DNA of 33,831 bases from Bacteroidaceae bacterium (GCA_017615245.1 JAGAAL010000051.1:1-33831), one strand, 5' to 3'; positions 22,824 through 31,272 are shown, numbered from the stretch's first letter. The notes: generated by a model from the letters alone, not told the origin. Made by a program: numbers and translations.

Positions 22824-24803
22824 TTATGCATCAATATTTGCGTAAGTTGCATTGCGTTCGATGAATTCACGGCGAGGAGGAACATCATCACCCATCAACA
22901 TCGAGAAGATATAATCAGCTTCTGCCGCATCGTCAATGGTGACTTGTTTCAGCAGACGAGTTTCCGGGTTCATAGTCGTTTCCCACAGCTGTTCAGGGTT
23001 CATCTCACCAAGACCTTTATATCGCTGAGTCTTGATACTATCTTGGTTTCCGTCTCCATATTGATCAATAAAGCGGAGTCGTGCCTGCTCGTCATAGCAG
23101 TATTCGCTAATCTTACCCTTCGTACACTTGTAAAGTGGTGGTGTGGCAATGAAAAGTCGTCCGTCTTTAATTAGTTGTGGCATATAACGGAAGAAGAGTG
23201 TGAGCAACAGGGTGTCGATATGTGAACCATCGACATCGGCATCGGTCATAATGATAGTCTTGTAGTAGCGTAACTTCTCATAGTTGGCTTCTTTACTGTC
23301 GTTCTCATCAATTCCGAAGCGTACGCCCAATGCGTTAATGATGTTGTTAACTTCTTCATGATCGAATGCCTGATGCCACTTCACACGTTCCACATTGAAT
23401 ATCTTGCCACGGATAGGCAGAATGGCCTGGAAATGACGGTCACGTCCTTGCTTTGCAGAACCACCTGCGGAATCTCCCTCGACGATAAACATTTCGCAGT
23501 TTGCGGGATCTTTATCAGAGCAGTCGGCAAGTTTGCCAGGCAGTCCTCCTCCTGACATAGGATTCTTGCGCTGCACTTTCTCGCGTGCTGTTCGTGCTGC
23601 GATACGTGCCTCAGCTGCAAGTACCACTTTGTCGATAATGAGTTTTGCCTCCTTTGGATGCTCTTCAAGATAGTTGGTCAAAGCCTCGCCTACGGCAGAG
23701 TTGACAGCTCCCATGACTTCATTGTTACCAAGCTTTGTCTTGGTTTGGCCTTCGAACTGTGGTTCTGCTACTTTGACAGAAATCACAGCAGTCAGTCCTT
23801 CGCGGAAGTCTTCAGGGCTAATTTCAATCTTCTGCTTGTTCAGACGATCCATCAGTTTCTGGTCGTCTGAGGTGTATTTCTTCAATACGCGAGTGAGAGC
23901 AGTACGGAATCCTTGCAGATGGGTACCGCCTTCTATGGTATTGATGTTGTTGACGTATGAATGGATGTTCTCTGAGTATGAGGTATTATACATGATAGCA
24001 GCCTCTATCGGCGTATCGCCTTTCTCTGTATTGAGATAGATGATATCGTCGAAGAGGTGTGTACGCGTAGAGTCGATATATCTCACAAAGTCACGGAGTC
24101 CACCTTCCGAGTAGAACACGTCTTTGCGGATGCCTTCGTAACCTGCTTGTGCGTTCATGTCCAAACGCATGTCTTGCAGGGTAATCGTGATACCTGCGTT
24201 CAAATAAGCCAATTCGCGCATGCGGTTGGCCAGTATCTCGTAACGATAAGTACGTGTGATGAAGATGCTGCCGTCGGGCCAGAACTGCTGGCGAGTGCCT
24301 CGTAGATCTGTTGTGCCGATTTGCTTGACATCATATAAGGGCTTTCCACACGAGTATTCTTGTTGGTAAACCTTACCATCACGGAACACTTGTGAAATCA
24401 TCTTAGTTGACAGGGCATTCACGCAACTGACACCTACACCATGGAGACCTCCGGATACTTTATAAGAGCCTTTGTCGAACTTTCCTCCTGCATGGAGCAC
24501 AGTCATTACGACTTCAAGAGCAGAGCGATGCTCTTTTTCGTGCATGTCAACAGGAATACCACGTCCATTATCCTGAACAGTGATAGAGTTGTCCTCGTTA
24601 ATTGTAACTTCAATGTGGGTGCAGAAACCTGCCAGTGCTTCATCAATAGAGTTATCAACCACTTCATACACTAAGTGGTGAAGTCCTTTCTCGCTAATAT
24701 CGCCAATGTACATTGCAGGGCGTTTACGTACCGCTTCCAAGCCTTCCAAGACTTGGATGTTACTTGCGGAATAGTCAGCTCCTGCTTGAATCAATTCATC
24801 CAT
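22824..24803 (-). CDS. gyrB: DNA gyrase subunit B
   Basis: The 659-aa protein is the ATPase subunit of the gyrase that introduces negative supercoils. The GHKL ATPase domain has VYEVVDNSIDEALAG with the catalytic Glu47 and metal-binding Asn51, DNGRGIPVD (about residues 77-85) and a glycine-rich GGKFDKGSYKVSGGLHGVG loop (about 106-124). The transducer QTKTKLGN motif is at about 354-361. The TOPRIM domain has EGDSAGGSAKQGRDR (about 442-456) and TDADVDGSHI (about 519-528), with QRYKGLGEMNPEQLWETTMNP near the C terminus. ParE is a less likely alternative; the gyrB-rpsT-tRNA-Glu neighbourhood supports GyrB. It has its own full-consensus promoter at 24829-24860. Confidence 0.94.
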   Translation of the reverse strand: MDELIQAGADYSASNIQVLEGLEAVRKRPAMYIGDISEKGLHHLVYEVVDNSIDEALAGFCTHIEVTINEDNSITVQDNGRGIPVDMHEKEHRSALEVVMTVLHAGGKFDKGSYKVSGGLHGVGVSCVNALSTKMISQVFRDGKVYQQEYSCGKPLYDVKQIGTTDLRGTRQQFWPDGSIFITRTYRYEILANRMRELAYLNAGITITLQDMRLDMNAQAGYEGIRKDVFYSEGGLRDFVRYIDSTRTHLFDDIIYLNTEKGDTPIEAAIMYNTSYSENIHSYVNNINTIEGGTHLQGFRTALTRVLKKYTSDDQKLMDRLNKQKIEISPEDFREGLTAVISVKVAEPQFEGQTKTKLGNNEVMGAVNSAVGEALTNYLEEHPKEAKLIIDKVVLAAEARIAARTAREKVQRKNPMSGGGLPGKLADCSDKDPANCEMFIVEGDSAGGSAKQGRDRHFQAILPIRGKIFNVERVKWHQAFDHEEVNNIINALGVRFGIDENDSKEANYEKLRYYKTIIMTDADVDGSHIDTLLLTLFFRYMPQLIKDGRLFIATPPLYKCTKGKISEYCYDEQARLRFIDQYGDGNQDSIKTQRYKGLGEMNPEQLWETTMNPETRLLKQVTIDDAAEADYIFSMLMGDDVPPRREFIERNATYANIDA

Positions 24804-24828
24804 TTCGTTTAAATCACATTTTACGGTA

Positions 24829-24860
24829 CAAATTTACGAAAAAGTATTGAATTGTGCAAA
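24829..24860 (-). promoter_or_regulatory. Promoter of gyrB
   Basis: On the minus strand TTTG (24860-24857), a 20-nt spacer and TAAATTTG (24836-24829), 25 nt before the ATG. It fits the Bacteroidota consensus at both elements. Confidence 0.78.
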
Positions 24861-24885
24861 CATTCTGCCCAAAAAAATGAAAAGA

Positions 24886-24904
24886 AATACACCTTTGGTG
24901 TATT
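24886..24904 (-). terminator. Second hairpin downstream of rpsT (back-up terminator)
   Basis: Perfect 8-bp stem AATACACC/GGTGTATT with a 3-nt loop. On the minus strand it is followed by a T-rich tract (TTTCTTTTCATTTTTTT), and lies 52 nt past the first rpsT terminator and just upstream of the gyrB promoter. Confidence 0.6.
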
Positions 24905-24955
24905 AAATGTAAATTTGGCTTTTAAAGATGAAAAATCGTGTTGTAACTATAAAAA

Positions 24956-24981
24956 AATAAGGTGTCAATTGACACCTTATT
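24956..24981 (-). terminator. Intrinsic terminator of rpsT
   Basis: A perfect 26-bp palindrome (arm AATAAGGTGTCAA) followed on the minus strand by TTTTTATAG, 35 nt after the rpsT stop. Confidence 0.85.
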
Positions 24982-25016
24982 AATATCTAATGGCATAATA
25001 ACCAAGAGTTGCAAAA

Positions 25017-25268
25017 TTAGAGTTTTGAGATGTAGAGCATTGCACCAGATTTGAGGTTTGCTGCCTTCTTCCAGTGAATAATATTCTTCTTTGCAAGTTT
25101 GTCTAACATCTTTTGTACTTGTGGATAAAGTTCCAAAGCAGTCTCTTTCTCCTTTGTGGCACGAAGCTTACGGAGAGCATTACGCATTGTCTTGGCGTAA
25201 TAGCGGTTGTGCAGTCTGCGAGTTTCAGACTGGCGTATGCGCTTGATTGTTGATTTGTGATTTGCCAT
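25017..25268 (-). CDS. rpsT: 30S ribosomal protein S20
   Basis: The 83-aa basic, all-helical protein matches S20: [22 protein letters not shown] at the start, then a second helix [17 protein letters not shown] and the C-terminal [18 protein letters not shown]. It binds 16S rRNA in the body of the small subunit. Length is normal. It is 71 nt downstream of tRNA-Glu on the same strand, with no promoter box between them, so it is probably transcribed from the tRNA promoter and separated by processing of the tRNA 3' end. A small hairpin (GAGCT/AGCTC) lies between them. Confidence 0.96.
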   Translation of the reverse strand: MANHKSTIKRIRQSETRRLHNRYYAKTMRNALRKLRATKEKETALELYPQVQKMLDKLAKKNIIHWKKAANLKSGAMLYISKL

Positions 25269-25339
25269 TATTTATGTTTCTTTTTGTACTGTTCTGTGAG
25301 CTGTATTAAGCTCTTCTTTCAATTCTTAATAACATGAAG

Positions 25340-25411
25340 TAGTCCCTAGCAGAATCGAACTGCTCTTTAGAGAATGAAAATCTCTCGTCCTAACCGATAG
25401 ACGAAGGGACC
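25340..25411 (-). tRNA. tRNA-Glu (anticodon TTC)
   Basis: On the minus strand the acceptor arms GGTCCCT (25411-25405) and AGGGACT (25347-25341) pair with a G-U at 1-72; discriminator A at 25340. The anticodon stem AGAGA/TCTCT encloses TTTTCAT, giving anticodon TTC (GAA/GAG). D arm and T arm (GCAGTTCGATTCTGC) are canonical. CCA is not encoded. It heads the tRNA-Glu-rpsT unit. Confidence 0.96.
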
Positions 25412-25459
25412 AGCCTCTGACTTAGCGTCAAGCAGAACCACTTTCGCGATTTGCGGATG

Positions 25460-25490
25460 CAAAGGTACGGACATTATTTTGACTGACAAA
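25460..25490 (-). promoter_or_regulatory. Promoter of tRNA-Glu-rpsT
   Basis: On the minus strand TTTG (25490-25487), 19-nt spacer, TACCTTTG (25467-25460): full consensus at both elements, 48 nt before the mature tRNA. Confidence 0.82.
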
Positions 25491-25541
25491 ATTTTTTTGC
25501 ATTTTTTTTTCATATTCTATGTTTTTTCCATATTTTTTTTC

Positions 25542-25549
25542 TATATTTG
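25542..25549 (+). promoter_or_regulatory. TAnnTTTG promoter box for recO
   Basis: TATATTTG, 34 nt before the recO ATG, preceded by several long T-tracts (25492-25540) that may bend the DNA and may replace a -33 box. Confidence 0.65.
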
Positions 25550-25583
25550 CATCTGCGAAAGTTGGCAGAATAAGAAAATTAGT

Positions 25584-26372
25584 ATGGAAAAGCTAAAAGG
25601 TATTGTCCTTAGAACGGTAAAATACGGGGAAAACGGCTATATCGTGGATATGTTTACGAATAGTCGTGGAAGAATGTCGTTTGATGTCAAACGAAGTGCT
25701 TCGCGTCAGCTTACTTTTCAATCATCTGGGGGCAGATCCTGTTTGAAATCTTCTAAGGTCAATCCATCCATTATTATGCCTTTAAGTTTGATTGAGTTCG
25801 AGAGTAGCATTCATGGTCAAATGCGTTTACCTTCTGCAAGGGGAATCCAGCCTTATCACACTTTTGGTTCCCTGCATTTCAATCCTGTGAAGGCATCAAT
25901 TGTCATGTTTCTTTCGGAATGTCTGAGCAATTTGCTGAAAGAAGAGGCTGCAAACATGTTGCTCTATCAGTATATAGAGGATTCTTTAAAATGGTTGGAT
26001 TACGCTGAGACGGGTTATGCGAACTTTCATCTTGTGTTTCTGATGAGGCTTACACGGTTTGTCGGTGTTTTCCCAAATATTGACAAAAGTAGTTTGGTTA
26101 GTCCTCGTCAGACTCATTCCTTATTATATTATGATTTGATGAACAGCGAGTATTCGGGAAATCAACCTCCGCATCAACATTTTCTCAAGCCTGCTGAGGC
26201 TCGGGCTATACCTTATTTATTATATATGGACTATGAGAATATGCATCTATACCGCATGAATCGTCGTCAGCGCCATCGGTGTTTGGAGGTTGTTATTGAA
26301 TATTACATGCTTCATCTCACTGGTTTCCGGGAGCCGAAATCGCTCGAAGTCTTGCAGGATGTATTCGGATGA
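25584..26372 (+). CDS. recO: DNA repair protein RecO
   Basis: The 262-aa protein belongs to the RecO family, which helps load RecA on gapped, SSB-coated DNA in the RecFOR pathway. The N-terminal OB-fold reads MEKLKGIVLRTVKYGENGYIV (residues 1-21), then MFTNSRGRMSFDVKR. The middle VMFLSECLSNLLKEEAANMLLYQYIEDSLKWLD (about 109-141) is the typical helical part, followed by FHLVFLMRLTRFVGVFPNI. The zinc-binding cysteines present in some RecO proteins are absent, as is usual in this phylum. A longer frame starts at 25479, but its first 35 residues are Phe/Ile-rich translation of the T-tracts and promoter, so ATG 25584 is chosen. Confidence 0.9.
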   Translation: MEKLKGIVLRTVKYGENGYIVDMFTNSRGRMSFDVKRSASRQLTFQSSGGRSCLKSSKVNPSIIMPLSLIEFESSIHGQMRLPSARGIQPYHTFGSLHFNPVKASIVMFLSECLSNLLKEEAANMLLYQYIEDSLKWLDYAETGYANFHLVFLMRLTRFVGVFPNIDKSSLVSPRQTHSLLYYDLMNSEYSGNQPPHQHFLKPAEARAIPYLLYMDYENMHLYRMNRRQRHRCLEVVIEYYMLHLTGFREPKSLEVLQDVFG

Positions 26373-26434
26373 GCTGTCTTTTACATCGTTTTTTGATGGC
26401 AAATCCCCCGAAAACGAAATTATTGGCAGAAAAA

Positions 26435-26466
26435 CTTGCTCATTCCAAATAATTGTCGTAACTTTG
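26435..26466 (+). promoter_or_regulatory. Promoter of greA-HIT
   Basis: CTTG (26435-26438), a 20-nt spacer and TAACTTTG (26459-26466). The leader to the greA ATG is about 105 nt. Confidence 0.75.
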
Positions 26467-26468
26467 CA

Positions 26469-26532
26469 GCGCAAAAAGAAAATGAGAGGGTTCCAATGCT
26501 TCAGTGTTGGAATTCTTATTATTTTTCTGCGC
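26469..26532 (+). promoter_or_regulatory. Long leader hairpin of greA (possible attenuator)
   Basis: Outer arms 26469-26483 and 26518-26532 pair over 15 positions with two mismatches and one G-T. The inner hairpin TTCCAATGC/GTGTTGGAA (26491-26499 with 26504-26512, loop TTCA) is followed by the T-rich TTCTTATTATTTTTCT. The structure begins at the predicted transcript start. Confidence 0.65.
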
Positions 26533-26577
26533 AAACAATAACTAAGAACTAAAAATCGATTAAAACTATTTTGGAAT

Positions 26578-27042
26578 ATGGCTTATATGTCACAGGCAGG
26601 CTATGATAAAATCAGAGCCGAAATCAAGCAGCTGGAAGAAGTGGAACGTCCAGAAGTGATTCGTCAGATTCAGGAAGCTCGCGAAAAGGGCGACCTCTCT
26701 GAGAACGCAGAATACGATGCTGCCAAAGAGGCGCAGGGTAAACTTGAAACTAAGATTGCTGAGTTGAAATCCCTTTTGGCAGATGCAAAAATCATTGATA
26801 CGTCGAAGGTGCAGACAGATACGGTCCAGATTCTTTCGAAAGTCGAGATGAAAAACGTAAGAACTGGTATGGTAATGACTTACACGCTGGTCAGCGAAAG
26901 CGAAGCTAATCTCAGTGAAGGAAAAATCTCGGTTGCAACTCCGATAGCACAGGGACTGCTCGGAAAGAAAGTGGGCGATGTGGCTACGATTACTATTCCC
27001 CAGGGAGTGATTGAACTTGAAATACTCAACATTTCTGTCTAA
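26578..27042 (+). CDS. greA: Transcription elongation factor GreA
   Basis: The 154-aa factor rescues backtracked RNA polymerase by stimulating transcript cleavage. The N-terminal coiled coil (about residues 8-75) carries the acidic tip REKGDLSENAEYDAAKE with Asp39 and Glu42, corresponding to the catalytic acidic pair of E. coli GreA. The C-terminal FKBP-like domain ends with SVATPIAQGLLGKKVGDVATI and LEILNIS. Length is typical. A second ATG four codons in (26587) is possible. The gene follows a structured leader at 26469-26532 and is 23 nt upstream of the HIT-family gene, probably one operon. Confidence 0.95.
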   Translation: MAYMSQAGYDKIRAEIKQLEEVERPEVIRQIQEAREKGDLSENAEYDAAKEAQGKLETKIAELKSLLADAKIIDTSKVQTDTVQILSKVEMKNVRTGMVMTYTLVSESEANLSEGKISVATPIAQGLLGKKVGDVATITIPQGVIELEILNISV

Positions 27043-27065
27043 CTCATTCAAACTCTTGATTCATC

Positions 27066-27467
27066 ATGGCTACGATTTTTACGAAAATTGCAAACGGCGA
27101 GATTCCCAGCTACAAATGTGCGGAGAACGAGGAGTTCTATGCATTTCTCGATATTAATCCGCTGGTAAAGGGTCACACCCTTTGTATTCCCCGTCGCGAG
27201 GTTGATTACATTTTTGACATGGAGGACGATGAGATTGCCCGTTTTCAGGTATTTGCCAAGAAGGTAGCGTTGGCTATCAAGTCGGCTTTCCCTTGTGTGA
27301 AAGTGGGCGAGGCGGTTCTTGGGCTTGAGGTACCCCACGCTCATATCCACCTTATTCCAATGCAGTCGGAAAAGGATATGCTGTTCAGCAACCCGAAACA
27401 GAAATTTCCTGCCGACGAGATGCAGGCTGCAGCCGATGCAATCTTCGCCGAGTTCCAGAAATTATAA
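27066..27467 (+). CDS. HIT family protein (HINT-type purine nucleotide hydrolase)
   Basis: The 133-aa protein has the histidine-triad motif HAHIHLI at residues 91-97 and the N-terminal TIFTKIANGEIPSYKCAE, LDINPLVKGHTLCIPRRE typical of HINT proteins. These hydrolyse adenosine phosphoramidates or acyl-adenylates, with the central His as nucleophile. It shares the greA transcript (23-nt gap) and ends before a strong bidirectional terminator. The in vivo substrate is not known. Confidence 0.92.
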   Translation: MATIFTKIANGEIPSYKCAENEEFYAFLDINPLVKGHTLCIPRREVDYIFDMEDDEIARFQVFAKKVALAIKSAFPCVKVGEAVLGLEVPHAHIHLIPMQSEKDMLFSNPKQKFPADEMQAAADAIFAEFQKL

Positions 27468-27486
27468 TTCTTTCTACATCTCTACA

Positions 27487-27520
27487 AATAAGAGAGCAGC
27501 CTTTAGGTTGCTCTCTTATT
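27487..27520. terminator. Bidirectional terminator between HIT gene and skp operon
   Basis: A 14-bp stem with one G-T pair (AATAAGAGAGCAGC with GTTGCTCTCTTATT region, 27487-27500 with 27507-27520). It serves the convergent greA-HIT and skp-side operons. Confidence 0.9.
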
Positions 27521-27541
27521 TGATTAATATTAAATTTTGTT

Positions 27542-28039
27542 TTACTTAATGTTGAGCTTGGCCTTGACCTGGTCGGTAACGTCAGTGCTGAGAGTTTCGT
27601 TGATGAACGGGATTCCGCTAGTCACGTCCATGATGTAGATGTATCCTCCAGCTGTGCCTACGTCCTTAATGGCTTTGCCGACTTTCTCGGATATCTCGGC
27701 CAGTTTGGTCTGCTCCTGCTGAGCCAGATCATTTTCTGCAGTCTGATGGTACTGGTTGAGTCGAGTGTTGAGATCCTCTAACTCCTGCTGGCGACGCTGC
27801 TTCATGGTTTCGGGCAGCGACTCACCATTCTTTTGATAGTCCTCGAGCTTGGTTCTGAGCTCGTCTTGCATGCGTTTCAGTTCGTCTTCATATTGCTTTG
27901 CAAGGGTTTCCAGCTCGGTCCGTGCTTTTGTGTATTCGGGCATTGCATCAACGATGGCTGCCGTATTAACGTGTGCAAACTTCTGTGCTGATGCACTCAA
28001 GGGCAGTACGATGAGTGCGAGAATAATCAGTTTTTTCAT
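27542..28039 (-). CDS. OmpH/Skp family periplasmic chaperone (second copy)
   Basis: The 165-aa protein has a signal peptide (MKKLIILALIVLPLSASAQ, cleaved after about residue 19), the family start KFAHVNTAAIVDAMPEYTKA, a long charged coiled coil (about residues 40-125) and a C-terminal strand region with GGYIYIMDVTSGIPF. Skp-type trimers hold unfolded outer-membrane proteins in the periplasm. It is the last gene of the bamA operon, 35 nt after its paralogue. The two share only the family pattern, so the duplication is old. Confidence 0.9.
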   Translation of the reverse strand: MKKLIILALIVLPLSASAQKFAHVNTAAIVDAMPEYTKARTELETLAKQYEDELKRMQDELRTKLEDYQKNGESLPETMKQRRQQELEDLNTRLNQYHQTAENDLAQQEQTKLAEISEKVGKAIKDVGTAGGYIYIMDVTSGIPFINETLSTDVTDQVKAKLNIK

Positions 28040-28074
28040 TTTTTCGTTATAATTAAATGGTTGAATATTTCATT

Positions 28075-28584
28075 TTAGTTCGAATAGCCGAGTTTCTGCA
28101 GCACTTCGTCGCTGATGTCAATTTTCGGCGATGCGTAGATGATGCTGCCTCCAGACGCACGGTCAAGAATCAGCTGGTAGCCTTTCTGGTCGCTGATATC
28201 ACGGACTGCATTGTATATTTCATCCTGAATAGGGGCCATGAGGCTCTGGCGTTTCTTGAACAGTTCACCTTCGCTACCGAAGTACTTTTTCTTCAAGTCA
28301 CTCGCTTCCTTTTCCTTCGCCATGATAGCCTCTTCGGTTTTCTGCTTCTGTGCATCAGAGAGGAACACTGATTCCGACTGATATTTTTTGTACATAGTCT
28401 CCACTTCTGTTAGTATAGCCTCTACTTCGCCTTCCCATTTTTTAGAAATCTGGTTCAGCTGCTCGTTAGCACGTTCGTATGCAGGCACATTTTTGAGAAT
28501 GTACTCCATGTCGACCAGCGCATATTTTTGCGCAAATACACTCATTGGTAGTGCTATGAGTGCGATGAATAGTAGTTTTTTCAT
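28075..28584 (-). CDS. OmpH/Skp family periplasmic chaperone (first copy)
   Basis: The 169-aa protein has a signal peptide (MKKLLFIALIALPMSVFAQ) and the start KYALVDMEYILKNVPAYERA, then a coiled coil (about residues 40-130) rich in Glu, Lys and Gln, and the C-terminal KGYQLILDRASGGSIIYASP that forms the trimer body in Skp. It lies 29 nt downstream of bamA, as expected for a chaperone that feeds substrates to the Bam machine. Confidence 0.92.
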   Translation of the reverse strand: MKKLLFIALIALPMSVFAQKYALVDMEYILKNVPAYERANEQLNQISKKWEGEVEAILTEVETMYKKYQSESVFLSDAQKQKTEEAIMAKEKEASDLKKKYFGSEGELFKKRQSLMAPIQDEIYNAVRDISDQKGYQLILDRASGGSIIYASPKIDISDEVLQKLGYSN

Positions 28585-28613
28585 ATACCTTATATTTATA
28601 TAATAATAGTGAA

Positions 28614-31268
28614 TTAGAATTCTTGTCCCAGGACGAAGTGGAAATGTCCGCCTCCGTAGCTCGACGAGCCGAATGCTTTATCGAATCCGTATGCATAGTC
28701 GATACCCATCAGTCCGACCATCGGGAGGAATAGACGGACGCCGACACCTGCCGAGCGTTTCATATCGAACGGATTGAATTTTTGTATGTTGTTCCACGCA
28801 TTACCGCCTTCAAGGAATGCCAACGCATAGATATTGGTTGATCCTTCGAGCAGCAATGGGTAGCGGAGTTCCATTGTCATACGAGTATATGCATAACCTT
28901 CTGTTCCTACGCTTGGAGTGAATGCTCCGTTTTCGTAACCACGTAGAGCGATAGTTTCTGAATAATAACTCGTAGAATACCCTGACATTCCGTCACCTCC
29001 GACATAGAAGGTTTCGAAAGGCGAACGTTTGTTGCGGTTGTAATGTCCAAGGAATCCCGCATCGTAGCGAGCCATCAGCACAAAGCTTTTCTTCGCACTT
29101 GAAAGCGGAATATAGACCTTGGAATTAAATTTCCATTTGTGGTATTCTATCCAACGGTATTTCTTTTGGATGTCGCGCTGGTAATTGGCATCGCTTACCG
29201 AAGATGCCAATTGACTGTAGTCTGTTCCGTCCCACAAAGAATAAGGCGGAGTAGCACTGACTGATAAAGAGATTTCAGAACCGTGACGAGGGAAGAATGT
29301 CGCACCGATTGACGAACGGATCAATTGGAGCGTCAAGTTGATATTGTTACAGTTACCATTTGAAATCAAGAAATATTCCCAGTCTTTCAGCATATATCGG
29401 GTGTATGACAGTGATGCGTTCAAATAGAAATTGTTGTCAGGCCAGTTCAAACGTTTTCCCCATCCTAATGACAAACCGAACAATTGGATATATTTGTCTG
29501 GGTCGTAGAATGAAGAGTAATTGTTATAGTATGTATTGTTGTAGTTTCCATAACCATACAGCATTGAGTAATAGGAATTGTAGTAGCTGCTGTTATAATA
29601 ACTGCTATTCACATCAGTTTGTTTGGAATAGAAGGCCGATACTGATAAGCGGGTAGGACGTTTGCCACCAAACCAAGGATCAGAGAATGAAACGCTGTAT
29701 GACTGGTAGTAACTACCATTTGTAGAAGCACTGAGTTCAAACTGTTGGCCATGACCCTGTGGCAGGATACCACGACGATTTTTGTTCTTCCCAAAGAGAT
29801 TCTGCATGGAGAAGTTAGAGAATTTTAGTCCGGCACGACCAATTACGCCAGTTTGACCCCAACCCAAAGAGAACTCAACCTGGTCGCTTGGCTTTGGAGT
29901 CAGTCCGATACTGAGATCTAGAGTTCCGTTCTGTTCGTCTGCCTTAATCCATTTGTTAGGATCGAGTGCCTCTGGATCGAAATGTCCCATCTGCGCAATC
30001 TCCTGTGCGGTAGTTTTAAAAGCATCCATTGTAAACAAATCGCCAGGTTTAAGTTTCAACTCACGACGAACCACTTCTTCATACACTTTCTCATTACCAT
30101 AGATTTGAATTTTATTGATGGTCGCTTGCTTACCTTCCGTTACATAAATTACCAAATCAATGGAATCACCGTCAATTTCCTCCTCTTTTGGCAGGACACG
30201 ACTAAAGACGTAACCGTGATTATAGTATTGGTTGCCGATAGAGTTGTCGTCACTATTCAGGCGTTCTGTCAGTTTCTTTTGGTTGTAAACATCTCCACGT
30301 TTCATGCCTAAAGCTTCCGACATGGCTGCAGAATTATAGATAGTGTTTCCTACCCAACTTACATTACGAAGGTAATATTTCTGGCCTTCGTAGATATTAA
30401 GGTAGATGTCAACGGTATTGTTTCCTAAATCGACAACACTATCCGATTCGATGATGGCATCACGATAACCCAATTCGTTGTATTTTTCAATGACGCGCTC
30501 TTTATCTTCTTCATATTTCTCTGCAATGAATTTCTTTGCTTTGAGGAAACTCTTGAGTCCTTTTTCGTTGGTCTTTTTCAGGAGACCTCCAGAAAAGAAA
30601 TTTCCTGTGAATTTCTTACGAGCAATATTCTCATTACCAGTGATATAGATTTTGTTAATCTTGACTTTCTCGTTCTTGTTGATGTTGACGTCAACAATCA
30701 GTTGGTCATTATGGGCAATATCATCTTTCTGAACGATTTCAACTTCTGCATTCTTGAATCCTTTGTCTTCGAAGTATCGTTTGATGACAATCTTAGCGCG
30801 GTCAATCATATTCGGGCTGATTTGGTTACCTTTCACAATACCAATCTTATCTGCCAGATCATCACGCTCGTTCTTTTTAACACCATTGATGTTGACTTCA
30901 GATACCTTAGGACGGATGCTGAGCCGGATGTTGAGGAAAATACTATCGTCACGGACTTCTTTTGCTTCGATTCTGACATCCGAGAATAAACCATGTTTCC
31001 AGTAACGCTTCACGGCATCGGTAATATCATCTCCAGGCACAATGATTCGTTCTCCGACACTTAGTCCGGAGATAGCAATCAGAATATAGTCTTCGTATTT
31101 TTGTACTCCCTCGTTTGTGACTTCTACCGAAATGCCACCGATGGCATAATTATGAGCTTGTCCATAGATGATGGTTGGTTTGTCTTGCGCCATCATGCTA
31201 TTTGTTGAACCGAGACCCATAAATAGGCATGCTACAATGAGGTTTCTTATGTATGTCAATGATTTCAT
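28614..31268 (-). CDS. bamA: Outer membrane protein assembly factor BamA
   Basis: The 884-aa protein is the core of the machine that inserts beta-barrel proteins into the outer membrane. A signal peptide (MKSLTYIRNLIVACLFMGLG start, cleaved near SMMAQ) is followed by about five POTRA domains (about residues 40-430; for example VSEVNINGVKKNERDDL and KINKIYITGNENIARKKF) and a 16-strand barrel ending in FVLGQEF with the terminal Phe. The barrel has the surface-antigen motif VGGDGMSGYSTSYYSETIALRGY. A Tyr/Asn/Ser-rich insert at about 553-590 is probably an extracellular loop. The frame extends to a TTG at 31292 that overlaps uppS; ATG 31268 gives a clean signal peptide and a 4-nt gap, and is preferred. 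Confidence 0.94.
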   Translation of the reverse strand: MKSLTYIRNLIVACLFMGLGSTNSMMAQDKPTIIYGQAHNYAIGGISVEVTNEGVQKYEDYILIAISGLSVGERIIVPGDDITDAVKRYWKHGLFSDVRIEAKEVRDDSIFLNIRLSIRPKVSEVNINGVKKNERDDLADKIGIVKGNQISPNMIDRAKIVIKRYFEDKGFKNAEVEIVQKDDIAHNDQLIVDVNINKNEKVKINKIYITGNENIARKKFTGNFFSGGLLKKTNEKGLKSFLKAKKFIAEKYEEDKERVIEKYNELGYRDAIIESDSVVDLGNNTVDIYLNIYEGQKYYLRNVSWVGNTIYNSAAMSEALGMKRGDVYNQKKLTERLNSDDNSIGNQYYNHGYVFSRVLPKEEEIDGDSIDLVIYVTEGKQATINKIQIYGNEKVYEEVVRRELKLKPGDLFTMDAFKTTAQEIAQMGHFDPEALDPNKWIKADEQNGTLDLSIGLTPKPSDQVEFSLGWGQTGVIGRAGLKFSNFSMQNLFGKNKNRRGILPQGHGQQFELSASTNGSYYQSYSVSFSDPWFGGKRPTRLSVSAFYSKQTDVNSSYYNSSYYNSYYSMLYGYGNYNNTYYNNYSSFYDPDKYIQLFGLSLGWGKRLNWPDNNFYLNASLSYTRYMLKDWEYFLISNGNCNNINLTLQLIRSSIGATFFPRHGSEISLSVSATPPYSLWDGTDYSQLASSVSDANYQRDIQKKYRWIEYHKWKFNSKVYIPLSSAKKSFVLMARYDAGFLGHYNRNKRSPFETFYVGGDGMSGYSTSYYSETIALRGYENGAFTPSVGTEGYAYTRMTMELRYPLLLEGSTNIYALAFLEGGNAWNNIQKFNPFDMKRSAGVGVRLFLPMVGLMGIDYAYGFDKAFGSSSYGGGHFHFVLGQEF

Positions 31269-31272
31269 CCTC

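Noticed and set aside
18860-24981. Recurring ACACCTTATT palindromes (18860-18879, 24956-24981, half-site near 12987) considered as an operator family
   Set aside because: The two full palindromes are at gene ends where terminators are expected, and arm lengths differ; a shared operator cannot be supported.
25492-25540. T-tract region upstream of recO considered as an N-terminal coding extension
   Set aside because: Translation is Phe/Ile-rich low complexity, precedes the TATATTTG box, and RecO homology begins at the ATG at 25584.
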